DNA from: Trichomonas tenax
Lineage: Eukaryota > Parabasalia > Trichomonadida > Trichomonadidae
NCBI GenBank assembly: GCA_023091735.1
Contig: JALKBU010000681.1
Location: 1 to 28,028 of the forward strand
Direction of reading: 5' to 3'
Length of the DNA: 28,028 bases
A program made the translations under genes and the position numbers. The notes under the pieces were generated by a model. The model saw only the letters and a list, made by a program, of their open reading frames with translations, ran no database searches and was not told the origin of the DNA. This document shows, piece by piece, positions 20,125 to 28,028 of this stretch. Every line of letters starts with the position of its first letter. Position 1 is the first letter of the stretch.

Positions 20125-20208
20125 TTGACAATTGACATGTTTCTTCTCCACATCGCCATCTGCATGTCTACGTCGGAGGAAATGGACAAAAAGCAGGTCA
20201 ATTGTCAA
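20125..20208. repeat. Hairpin 1 of array 2
   Basis: TTGACAATTGAC (20125-20136) and GTCAATTGTCAA (20197-20208) are perfect complements, followed inward by weaker pairing between TCTTCTCC and GGAGGAAA. Total length is 84 nt. Confidence 0.65.
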
Positions 20209-20336
20209 AGATATTCGATCTTGAAATATAGTTAATCGCTATACTTCATTATTTAGGCTATAAATCAAATATCTGGAAGTTGTAGATGTAATTTTCGTGT
20301 TTGCTTGTGCCTGATGTTGGTAATTTATCCAAATTT

Positions 20337-20440
20337 AATAACTATCATTAAAAATAATCAATTTCTGGCACAAGTTCTACAGAGCATCAAATATATGGTG
20401 AATTTGTGCCAGAAATTGATCATTTTTGATGGTATTTATT
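20337..20440. repeat. Hairpin of array 2, 37-nt arms
   Basis: Arms 20337-20373 and 20404-20440 match at 33 of 37 positions, and two of the four differences would be G-U pairs in plus-strand RNA. The core is AATTTCTGGCACAA / TTGTGCCAGAAATT. The loop is 30 nt. Related to the hairpin at 7141-7220. Confidence 0.85.
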
Positions 20441-20465
20441 AACAGAGAATTATAAATCGTAAATC

Positions 20466-20540
20466 GCTTTAGCTGTCTAATAGCATGACAAACGTGTGAT
20501 CACAAGTTATCTGTTTATCGTGCTATTAGACAGCTAAAGC
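20466..20540. repeat. Hairpin of array 2, 28-nt arms
   Basis: Arms 20466-20493 and 20513-20540 match at 26 of 28 positions (core GCTTTAGCTGTCTAATAGCA); one difference would be a G-U pair. The loop is 19 nt and contains the palindrome GTGATCAC. Related to 7042-7091. Confidence 0.88.
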
Positions 20541-20580
20541 AAATAATGTAAATCGATGAATGAAATATCTCGATTCATAG

Positions 20581-20651
20581 CATTTTCTACGAGTCTCTGA
20601 CATTGCTAGGCCATCCTATGTCTTAGCAACCTCAGAGACCCATAGAAAATG
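20581..20651. repeat. Hairpin of array 2, 30-nt arms
   Basis: Arms 20581-20610 and 20622-20651 match at 25 of 30 positions (CATTTTCTA...GTCTCTGA...TTGCTA), with an 11-nt loop. Related to degenerate sequence at about 6928-7005. Confidence 0.85.
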
Positions 20652-20700
20652 TTGAATTGTAAAATGAAATCGAATCAGAACGCTCTGAGCGAATTTCGAT

Positions 20701-20773
20701 GGCACCAACATTCAACAAGCCATGGGATACGATGAACAGATTCGTATCCAATGGCTTGTTGACCGTTGGTTCC
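20701..20773. repeat. Hairpin of array 2, 32-nt arms
   Basis: Arms 20701-20732 and 20742-20773 match at 28 of 32 positions (core TCAACAAGCCAT / ATGGCTTGTTGA and GGATACGA / TCGTATCC), with a 9-nt loop. Its reverse complement aligns with the hairpin at 6798-6889, including flanking sequence. Confidence 0.87.
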
Positions 20774-20781
20774 TTGATAAT

Positions 20782-20940
20782 GATGTAATTGTGAGAATAT
20801 CGAAGAAGTTGTGAATTTTATAACGACACATTTACTTAAAAGTCTATCTCAATTACGATGCCAACAAGCTGCAGAATGCTGGTTGTTAATCCATTTACGT
20901 GCCACAGACTATATACGAATTATCACTTTGCAAGAACTGT
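20782..20940 (+). other. Short coding-like relic between hairpin array and pseudogene
   Basis: One plus frame of about 50 codons ending at a TAA at about 20938-20940 reads ENIEEVVNFITTHLLK and then CQQAAECWLLIHLRATDYIR. The composition is protein-like, but there is no ATG and no recognised domain. It may be the remains of a gene preceding the surface-protein pseudogene, or chance. Confidence 0.25.
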
Positions 20941-21140
20941 AACATCATTGATCGAGACAACATATTAAATAATTGTTTATTGGCAACCAATGTTTTAAAT
21001 TTCGTGGTATGAAATAAGAATGGAACACTAATTCTTAATAATTCAATCAATGTTGATATAACTGATGATGGAGATATTAATCGAATGTGGGATGTTATAG
21101 CATGTAAATCAAAATTTCGACATGTAAAATATTTTTTATG

Positions 21141-21147
21141 TCATAAA
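21141..21147 (+). promoter_or_regulatory. Inr-like element of the surface-protein pseudogene
   Basis: TCATAAA fits TCA(+1)Y(T/A) and lies six bases before the ATG at 21149. The equivalent position of the inverted copy (minus strand near 24217) reads GGCATAAA, so the initiator is altered there. Confidence 0.4.
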
Positions 21148-21148
21148 A

Positions 21149-22148
21149 ATGAGAAAACGTTGATTTTCTCGTTCTGCGATTCACTGTGACAATCCTCCTC
21201 TCGATATTTGGCAGCTTTACTACGACAATACTCCTCCTTCTGCTATCACTGCACGTAACCCAAAGTTGCTTCAGCGTCTGAAATCTTCGTTTTTCGCAGT
21301 CAATTCGAATACACTTCACAAAGTATCAACATATCTGCCAACGGTATCGAAATCCTCCACAGCGAATGCACATTTTCGAACAACACACAACCTGTTTACG
21401 TTAAAGGAAACAATTCCATTGTCCAACATCGATTTTGTTCCATCAAATCTACTTCTTCATCAAATGGACAACATTGTTATTGTGAATTAGTTTCTAAATC
21501 TCCATTATTTAATTTTATTGACGAAAGTTCTTTGTCAGAATGTGGAATAATTGATGAATCTTGCACAACAGATCAATGTTATGGCATCATCCGTTACACA
21601 TGCACGAATTGCGGCAACAATAAAGGATGTTGGGAATCAGCTTATTGCACTTTATATTCATCACAAAACGTCAACATCAGCTTTTGTTATTTCAAATGAA
21701 ACACAGGACATGATCTATGCTTGTATCATCCGTTACTTATTCATACTTATCATTCCAATCAATTAACATACTTAAATGTGTTTGATAATAATATCACTAA
21801 TATGTTAGTTTATTCAGCAAATTCAATCCACATTGAAATCTGCAACATTTTTAATAACACTTGTAACTATACTATTTTTCTTGATGGTTCATTTAATGGT
21901 AATGAAACGCACATTTAAAAAAATGTTTCATTGATGAATTAAAAGCTCAATCTGTTTCATCAATCGAAACAGTTCCTCATACAATTTCGATTGAATCTTG
22001 TAATATTGTTTTAAATTGTTCAATCAAAGATCGAAACAACATCACAAACATCCGAAAGCTCGAAGCACAAACTTCAAAAAACACGAATATCTTCATGACA
22101 TTTTTTGTGTTGTTTTTAAGGCAGTTCTCTCACTCCCTCTTTATATGA
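21149..22148 (+). pseudogene. Cys-rich surface-protein-like pseudogene (Pmp/beta-helix type), copy 1
   Basis: The DNA encodes a recognisable protein only if several frames are combined. There is a hydrophobic N-terminal stretch with a stop, then a frame open from about 21281 to 21700. That frame contains ILHSECTFSNNTQPVYVKGNN and a Cys-rich segment (CTTDQCYG...CTNCGNNKGCWESAYC). A third frame to 21918 has repeated NNIT/IEICNIFNNT motifs, and a fourth ends at TGA 22148 with IESCNIVLNCSI and a hydrophobic tail. The hydrophobic-x-C-x-F-x-NNT repeats resemble the Chlamydia-Pmp-like or beta-helix surface families that are expanded in trichomonads. At least three frame disruptions make it a pseudogene. 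A shorter inverted copy lies at 23716-24209. Family assignment is by pattern only. Confidence 0.55.
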
Positions 22149-22156
22149 GAGTTTGA

Positions 22157-22174
22157 TTTTTTTTTTTTTTTTTT
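22157..22174 (+). repeat. Run of 18 T
   Basis: A homopolymer begins nine bases after the pseudogene stop. It is T, not A, on the coding strand, so it does not mark a retroposed mRNA. Confidence 0.9.
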
Positions 22175-22413
22175 AATTTTCACATTCTTCGATTTTGATA
22201 GGAATCCAGAAATAGTTTTTAATCGAAATCTTTTGACTAAAGTTGGAGAATTTGTGTTTGAGAATATATATTTGGGAACGTATATTTTAACCAATGAAGC
22301 TCGTGGTAATATTATATTTAATGTCATAGAGATTATTCAAGTTATCATTATTCTACGATTCGAAAATGATAAACTTTATTAAAACATGAAAAATCAAAAA
22401 TATATTTACAAAT

Positions 22414-23469
22414 CTATGCCTTCTTCATCTCAGCTAAAAGCTTTGAAAGATCAAACTCAGTGTCAAGCTCATTATCATATATTGAGTTGTCTATTTGTGG
22501 AATTTCAGGAATCTGGAATTCGAACCAAACCCTGTTTGAGTTATGTGAATTATCTGATGTTGTAACTTCTCCAGATTGTGCGTTTTCATCTGCAGCATGA
22601 GAACTTGTACTGGACTTTTCTTCGAGAGGAGAATCCTTTAGATCACTCTTTAAATCTTTGGCAATGAAATCTTGCGAATTGATCGATTTTTGATCGGGAG
22701 GAGGCGGAAAATTATTTTGAGCATTTTCATTCAAGAAGAAATTCGCGAGAGAATCATTTGGCACAATTGATTTCATGCTATTCTCAGGCTCCGGTGCTTT
22801 GATTTCAACATTCTTTTCTTTCTTGCTTTGGACTGTTTCTGGTTCGTTTTCAACTTCTTCGATTTGCGGAATATCTTGAACTTTAGGAACAACATCGACA
22901 TTTATTTTAGAATTTGGCGGTGATTTCTCTTTAGTGGACTTAGGCACATCAACCAGGAAAGGATTATCGCTAACAGGCGTCGTTTGATGCGATACAAGTT
23001 GATTTGATTTTGTTTCGTTGTCACGGCCCGAAAGGAACAGAATTAAATCATCTGGGTCAGGTTTCGTTGGTTGTGGTGCTTTGTATGGATCTTTTTGATT
23101 TTCTCGATTTGAAGCCCAAACATCTAAATCGTCTTTGGACTCAGATTTCGATGGTTTTGGATGCTCCAGTTTGATTTCGCTCGAAAATGATACAGAAATT
23201 CTTTTGCTTTTCGTTTCATCTTGATTTGAATCATTCTGGTCTTGATTTTGTTCGGTATTTTGTTGTTCCTTAGCTTTGCTTGCGTCTTCTGAATTCTTTG
23301 TATTCGTATTTTGACTTTTTGTTTCTTGTTCTTTTATATTCGATTTCGAATCTGTCGATTTTTGCGGCGATTCTTGGGTATCCTTTTTGCCGGCCTTTTT
23401 GCTCTCATCATCACTGTATGAATCTGAGTAATAACTGTAATAGCTGCTGTAATATTCCCTTTTCGACAT
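22414..23469 (-). CDS. Disordered Ser/Lys/Glu-rich protein with NPF motif, 351 aa
   Basis: I do not recognise a family. The open frame extends to 23544 but begins there with TTG; ATG codons lie at 23532 and 23469. The latter is preferred because the highly charged, low-complexity protein starts there (MSKREYYSSYYSYYSDSYSDD), whereas the preceding codons read as hydrophobic leader-like sequence. The product has an S/Y-rich start, a long K/E/Q/N/S region with no predicted fold, and short linear motifs. These include DPYKAP, DLILFL (clathrin-box-like), SDNPFLVD (NPF, bound by EH domains), DSLANFFL and a PPPP run. It has a conserved-looking acidic C-terminus (VWFEFQIPEIPQ...DLSKLLAEMKKA). This would suit an endocytic or vesicle adaptor, by inference only. 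The stop is TAG with TAAA shortly after. It lies between the two inverted pseudogene copies. Confidence 0.75.
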   Translation of the reverse strand: MSKREYYSSYYSYYSDSYSDDESKKAGKKDTQESPQKSTDSKSNIKEQETKSQNTNTKNSEDASKAKEQQNTEQNQDQNDSNQDETKSKRISVSFSSEIKLEHPKPSKSESKDDLDVWASNRENQKDPYKAPQPTKPDPDDLILFLSGRDNETKSNQLVSHQTTPVSDNPFLVDVPKSTKEKSPPNSKINVDVVPKVQDIPQIEEVENEPETVQSKKEKNVEIKAPEPENSMKSIVPNDSLANFFLNENAQNNFPPPPDQKSINSQDFIAKDLKSDLKDSPLEEKSSTSSHAADENAQSGEVTTSDNSHNSNRVWFEFQIPEIPQIDNSIYDNELDTEFDLSKLLAEMKKA

Positions 23470-23715
23470 TAAAAAATAAAAAACAATAAATTTTAGGAAC
23501 CTTATTAAAATTTCATTTTTGACATCTGACATTTTACATAGCAAGTTATATTCTTCAATAAATGCAATTTATCAAATTGCTTTGCAACCGATCTTCTCTT
23601 TACAAATAGACTCGCCTCAGTATGCATATCTTATTTTTCATATTAAACAACACCGGGGAATACATTATTCATAACCCCGAGGATTTTAAAATAGGTGTTT
23701 AGAAAATATTTTTAT

Positions 23716-24209
23716 TCAGCAAATTCTCATAAAAAGAGGGAGCGAGAGAACTGCCTTAGAAGTAACACAAAAAATTCCAAGAAGTTTTTTGTGTTTTCTG
23801 ATGTTTGAAATTGCGTTTCTATCTATGATCGGACCGTGCAAAACAATATTACAAGATACAATTGAAATTGGTTGGAAAGCCAATTTCATTATTCTATCAA
23901 TAAAAATAAGATCTGATGGCACAAAATCTATGTTGGACAATAGAATTGTTTCCTCTAACGCAAACAGGTTGATTATTGTACAAAAACATGCATTCGCTGT
24001 GGAGAACTTCGATGCCGTTCGTAGATATATTGACATATAATAGGACTCCTTCGAAATGACTCTGAAAAACAAAGACTTCAGATGCAGCAACAACTTTTGG
24101 ATTATGTGCAGTGATAGCAGTTGAAGGAACCGTCGTAGTAAAGCTGCCAAACATCGAGAGGAGCACTATCACTGCGAATCCCAGAGCGAGAAAATCAACG
24201 TTTACTCAT
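23716..24209 (-). pseudogene. Surface-protein-like pseudogene, copy 2 (inverted, internally deleted)
   Basis: The minus strand matches copy 1 from its ATG (24209-24207) through SECMFLYNNQPVCVRGNN and IVQHRFC, then jumps to the C-terminal part (SCNIVLHGPIIDRNAISNIRK) and the same hydrophobic end. About 500 bp of copy 1 (roughly 21470-21960) is missing. One frame contains FLALGFAVIVLLSMFGSF, a probable signal or membrane helix, clearer than in copy 1. Frame shifts near the start and at the deletion junction break it. Together with copy 1 it forms a convergent inverted pair around the 351-aa gene. Confidence 0.55.
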
Positions 24210-25774
24210 TTTTATGCCATAATCTTATTTTTATTTTTTAATTGAATCAATCATTATGAATTGAAATTTGAGCCTCAAACTTTGCGTATAAATTTGCATA
24301 ATCCCATATATATTATATGATATACAACGTTGATAATACTGAAAATTTATTTATCTTTGTTGAACTATTGAAATGCCGTAACTTGCTCTCCAAACTAGAC
24401 GGAATTAGTGATGTTTTTCATTGCTCAAACTTAATGAAGTTTAATTCAATAAACATGATAAACACTGTTGTGTAATGTATTACACTACAAGATGCAACTA
24501 CATTAAATTTTTTTCCCTGGACATCAAAAACCGCTTAAAACAAATTAATCAATATTATCGATTTGGGCAATAGTTTTGTTGTAGCTAACTTAAAAGCGTA
24601 GCATTAATCACCGGCATGAGTTGCATTTTATCCATATCAACAAAATTTTACACTGCAGAAGCAATTGGATATGAAAATTTTTCCCAATTTTACCATAACC
24701 GCCATAAATAACGATGTCAAAAAAAATTTGTGCTCAGGACAGATGGAGTCACAACTCCCATTGTCATTCGAACTGTCTTATGGCCTTGAAACAGCACGAA
24801 CAATTCGATATCTGGCCATAATGTTTTGTTATTTCCATCAGGAAATTGATTGTCATAGCCGAGATATAAATCGTATTTGAAGAAATAAATGCAGAATGCA
24901 AGAAATAGTGTTCGCTTTTACTTTATATCATTTATTGTATGCACTCAAGCACAATGCAGTTATATTTAGCTTCATAATTACGAAGTAATTCAAATTAAAT
25001 TCCTTTATTCGATGAAATTATCAGTTTAAATCTAATGAAGCTCATTCCATTAAGATGGGAATGGGTTTTACGTCATTTGCTGTACGATATATCCAAAAAT
25101 CTTTACTCGACCAAATTTACGATATTTTTTTGCATTCGAGTGCTAAATTTGATATAGCTTATGCCTGCATTGACGACTGCATCATTTCTTACGGCGCAGA
25201 TGCATAATTTACATACGTTTTAAAATATTTGTGGTTATAAGCAACAACAATACGTAATTGCGTTTTGGTTGTTAATGCTTAACTATTGCTACATCTGAAG
25301 TTCAAAGATCTTAATAAAAGTATTCGGAATAATTTATTTATACATTTGGATAAAGTTTTATTTCACTTGATATTTAGGATTGTGTGCGCCTCGCTATAAT
25401 TATTTTTAACACATTATTTATTTTATCGAAGCATAATCTATTTATGCGTATAAATTCAATAATTAAAAAAGCAAAAATTTAATAAACAATAAATACAAAA
25501 TGATGCGATGTGGAATGCCTTGAGTTATTATTCAATACGTGGGAAAAAAATGAAGAACGAGAAATCTTGAATTCACATTGAATTGCAAACGAATAATGTC
25601 CGAATGATTAATCAATTATCTCTTATCGTGACATTTTGTGCAAATTCTTATCAAATTCACTATGTTGATGCAAACATTCATACTTAATGAAAAAATCAAT
25701 AAGTATTGAGCATTAATTAATGCTTGTGAGAAGTTGCCCGCGGAAAAATCAAAAGTGACATTTTTCGTCCATTC
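24210..25774. other. AT-rich intergenic stretch, no gene supported
   Basis: The only ATG-started frames are 71 codons at 24665-24880 and 82 codons at 25616-25864 (minus, overlapping the repeats). Neither has an initiator or known motif. A palindrome GCATTAATTAATGC occurs near 25710, and AAAAGTGACA occurs at 25751-25760. Confidence 0.5.
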
Positions 25775-25925
25775 AGTAAATCCTCTCTCAGCGAAGAATA
25801 CAATAGTAAATCCTCTCTCAGGGATGAATAGAGTCATCAAATCCTCTCTTAGCAAAAAATACACTAGTAAATTCTTCGCTGAGAGAAGATTTGTTGACTC
25901 TATTAATCGACGAGAGAGGAAATTT
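25775..25925. repeat. 30-bp direct repeats followed by inverted copies, upstream of the kinase
   Basis: Three units of 30-31 bp start at 25775, 25805 and 25835, each with the core (A/T)CAAATCCTCTCT(C/T)AG or AGTAAATCCTCTCTCAG. They are followed at 25866-25925 by a sequence complementary to units 2 and 3 together (GCTGAGAGAAGATTTG, GACTCTATT, GAGAGAGGA). The DNA or RNA can fold into a long stem ending 90 bp before the kinase ATG. Confidence 0.8.
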
Positions 25926-26000
25926 TGTTAAAAAAAGAAATAATATCTGTGTTCTATAATCAATCACATTCTGCGATAAAAAAAGAGACCGTTTTAATAT

Positions 26001-26009
26001 TCACTTTTC
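26001..26009 (+). promoter_or_regulatory. Inr element of the kinase gene
   Basis: TCACTTTTC matches the trichomonad initiator, with A+1 at 26003 and a 13-base leader to the ATG at 26016. It is the clearest promoter in the window. Confidence 0.75.
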
Positions 26010-26015
26010 TAAAAA

Positions 26016-27056
26016 ATGCTTCGAGCACTTTCTTCTGATGTCGAGAAGATCGGCAATCGGTACAGACTCGTGGAAGAAATCGGATCTGGTGCCTTCGGAA
26101 GTGTCACCAAAGCATTTGATGTGGAAAAGAAAATGATTGTCGCACTTAAAAAATTGAAAGATACATTTTCTCATGAATTCAGTGAAGAAAGGATCGTCAA
26201 TGAGATCACCATATTACAGAAACTTTCCCATCCAAATATTGTTAAAATATATGATATCATTTACTCAAAACCAGATAACACTTATTATATTTCAATGGAA
26301 TACTGCGAGCAGGACCTCATCGCGTTGCTGGAAACCAATAAGCTGCAGCCAAAACACATCAAATACTTCATGAATCAGATCCTTCAAGCATTAAAATATC
26401 TTAATGAACAGAAAATCGTTCACCAGGACATTAAACCTGCGAACGTCCTCGTCCAAAACGGAGAGCACATAAAATTAGCTGATTTTGGACTTGCTGTTTC
26501 CTATCCACAAAATGTAGATAAAAATAACGGTGGAGGAACACCATCTTACACATCTCCAGAAAAGTTATTTGGAGCTCCGCAAGTCACTCCTGCTTCAGAC
26601 ATTTGGGCAACAGGCGTTATGTTTTATCAGCTAATTACCAAAAATCTTATCTTTTCATCTCAAGGATCCCCTGACCAAATAATGATCAATATAATGAATA
26701 TGTGTGGCGCACCTGATGTCAAACAATGGCCAGAAGTTAAGCAAATGAAAAATTATTCAAAATTTATCAAATATGCTAATCCAAATCCAACAATTAACTC
26801 TAAATTCAACGATGAAATGGTTGCATCGTACGGAAATATCGTTGGACATATCAAGTCTATGTTTACTCTGATTCCTTCCAATCGTCCAACAGCCGAAAAC
26901 CTTTTAAATACTCAGGATTTCAATACTGAGCCAGTTGCAGTACAAATTACTGAAGAGTTCCACATGAAACTCAAAAATCAGAAAAATATTAATATTGAAG
27001 TTTCCAGTCCGATTATTAGACCTGAAATGCCGAAGCCAACACTCTTGTTTACATAA
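26016..27056 (+). CDS. CDK-like (CMGC) serine/threonine protein kinase with HQD catalytic loop, 346 aa
   Basis: A complete protein kinase domain spans residues 15 to about 310. It has the glycine loop GSGAFGSV (23-30), VALK with Lys45, a C-helix glutamate probably at E63, HPNI (72-75), catalytic loop VHQDIKPANV (135-144), DFG (156-158), SPE (180-182, replacing APE) and DIWATGVMF (195-203). CGAPDVKQWPEVKQM matches the CMGC/CDK pattern xGxPxxxxWPxVxxM. There is no PSTAIRE helix (here FSEERIVNEITIL), so the cyclin partner, if any, is unclear. HRD is replaced by HQD, but Asp138, Lys140 and Asn143 remain, so activity is plausible. About 35 residues after the domain carry no motif. The stop TAA sits in TAAA. 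The ATG is fixed by the Inr just upstream. Confidence 0.9.
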   Translation: MLRALSSDVEKIGNRYRLVEEIGSGAFGSVTKAFDVEKKMIVALKKLKDTFSHEFSEERIVNEITILQKLSHPNIVKIYDIIYSKPDNTYYISMEYCEQDLIALLETNKLQPKHIKYFMNQILQALKYLNEQKIVHQDIKPANVLVQNGEHIKLADFGLAVSYPQNVDKNNGGGTPSYTSPEKLFGAPQVTPASDIWATGVMFYQLITKNLIFSSQGSPDQIMINIMNMCGAPDVKQWPEVKQMKNYSKFIKYANPNPTINSKFNDEMVASYGNIVGHIKSMFTLIPSNRPTAENLLNTQDFNTEPVAVQITEEFHMKLKNQKNINIEVSSPIIRPEMPKPTLLFT

Positions 27057-27911
27057 ATTTTGTTTGTTTATTTCCTAATTACTCTTTTTAATATTTATTG
27101 ATATTATTTTTTTCTTCGATTTACGAAGCTACTATTATAAAATCCATTATTCCTATCTATGGGTATTATAATAAACATGTTCTCAATACTATAAAAAAGA
27201 TGATAAAAAACAAAGGATTATTAAAATATCAATACATTTCATAAAGGACCTATTACTCCTACATTCGTTGTCAATTGCAACATGTTGAAGGTATTCTCGG
27301 CTTATAAATTTGGTTGATGTTTTAATCTTATTTCAATTATTGGCTTACGGCCTTTTCTCTTTGGAAATCAGATATAGTAGCTATGGAATATACAAATTCT
27401 TCATCACTCTAGCAAAATAAAGATTTTTAGATTAATTTTCAACATCAATCGAGTTAGAGATTGAGTGTCGTTTAATTCAGATGCAGTCACAGCTGCAAAA
27501 TATAGTTCCATCGTAATATTAATAAGGAACAAATCCAAAGGAGACCGTAACAAAGTTGAAAAGTGACAATAATGGTCAATGTGACAGATCTATTAATATT
27601 AAAAAAGTTATCGAAACACAGTTACGCACATAATGAATCTCTCGGCCATACACTCTCATCTTGGTATATACTGAAGATAAATATTCGAATATAATACATA
27701 ATTGGAAATCTGATATTTTTACTTTACAAATGTCAGAATCCGACTTTACGTGTTAGAACCTTAAAATGTGACTGTGCTTTTGTTACACACTCAAATCCAA
27801 AGGGACAGATATGTTAGGATTTTTGCATAAAAAATTTGGATATTTGGATTCTTCATAAGATAGAGTCTATGACAAAAGTGAACACCAAAAAGTGACAGGG
27901 GAACCTTAAAG
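27057..27911. other. Intergenic stretch downstream of the kinase
   Basis: No open frame of note. Two exact copies of AAAAGTGACA are at 27559-27568 and 27887-27896. No RNA gene or long repeat was seen. Confidence 0.5.
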
Positions 27912-27920
27912 TCACTTTTC
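27912..27920 (+). promoter_or_regulatory. Inr-like element at the right edge
   Basis: TCACTTTTC abuts the ATG at 27921, which would give a leader of about seven bases. The region also contains several TGTCAC/GTGACA repeats, so it could be a repeat end and not a promoter. Confidence 0.4.
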
Positions 27921-28028
27921 ATGAATAAACTGTCACTTTTTGCTCGGGCAAATTGTCACCTTTATAAAAAGTGTCATAAATATCTTTGTTGTCTAACCAA
28001 TACATCCAGGTTAGTGTTGTTGACGAGC
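27921..28028 (+). CDS. Possible gene start running off the window
   Basis: ATG at 27921 opens 36 codons to the window end without a stop. The peptide begins MNKLSLFARANC and is basic and Cys-rich, ending in a Leu/Val stretch. The start resembles the broken glycosyltransferase start (ATGAAATTGTCACTTTTT versus ATGAATAAACTGTCACTTTT), suggesting a common 5' sequence. 36 open codons can occur by chance in AT-rich DNA, so support rests mainly on the Inr. Confidence 0.3.
   Translation, partial: MNKLSLFARANCHLYKKCHKYLCCLTNTSRLVLLTS

Noticed and set aside
20125..20773. Hairpin cluster as CRISPR array or integron attC sites
   Set aside because: The hairpins are not direct repeats with unique spacers, and the window is eukaryotic with no Cas or integrase gene.
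21149..22148. Treating copy 1 as several small separate genes
   Set aside because: The pieces continue one another and match the inverted copy across frames, which fits one decayed gene.
22157..22174. Poly-T run as the tail of a retroposed gene
   Set aside because: A retroposed copy of the plus-strand pseudogene would end in A on that strand, and no target duplication was seen.
24665..24880. 71-codon frame after the second pseudogene
   Set aside because: No initiator, no family resemblance, AT-rich flanks; chance is likely.

Overview
The window looks like nuclear DNA from a parabasalid, most likely a trichomonad (Trichomonas or Tritrichomonas type). I infer this from five things: the strongly AT-rich base composition; long intron-free reading frames; very short 5' leaders with TCAYTW-type initiator (Inr) elements directly before the ATG; TAAA at or just after stop codons; and decayed copies of a Cys-rich surface-protein-like family. 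No database search was possible, so the species is not settled.

Layout. Bases 1-108 (-) hold the first 36 codons of a gene cut by the window edge, resembling a GIY-YIG/T5orf172-type domain. Bases 109-4146 are mostly empty, apart from a possible 78-codon gene (1906-2142) and one arm of a perfect 344-bp inverted repeat. A Fringe/GT31-like glycosyltransferase lies at 4147-5147 (-); its apparent start is broken by a frameshift, and the two 344-bp arms (2221-2564, 5974-6317) flank it. Bases 6500-8700 hold a worn array of imperfect hairpins, a 3 x 20-bp tandem repeat and a 583-bp segment with terminal inverted repeats, probably a decayed mobile element. A giant VPS13-family lipid-transfer protein (2795 aa) fills 9050-17437 (+). 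Just after it is a 52-bp-stem hairpin followed by a second hairpin. A tRNA-Trp(CCA) gene sits at 19493-19564 (-). A second, better preserved hairpin array (20125-20773) leads to a frameshifted surface-protein-like pseudogene (21149-22148, +). A shorter copy of that pseudogene lies inverted at 23716-24209 (-), and between the two is a gene for a disordered, charged protein carrying an NPF motif (22414-23469, -). A CDK-like kinase with HQD in place of HRD is at 26016-27056 (+), preceded by direct and inverted 30-bp repeats and a clean Inr. A possible gene start runs off the right end (27921-28028, +).

The genes form no operon and no common pathway is evident. VPS13 (membrane-contact lipid transfer), the glycosyltransferase (secretory pathway), the NPF protein (possible endocytic adaptor) and the kinase are housekeeping or membrane-trafficking functions scattered among repeats. 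The most unusual content is non-coding: two hairpin arrays that are diverged inverted copies of each other on either side of VPS13, the very long hairpin after VPS13, and the decamer TGTCACTTTT, found eight times outside genes or at gene starts.
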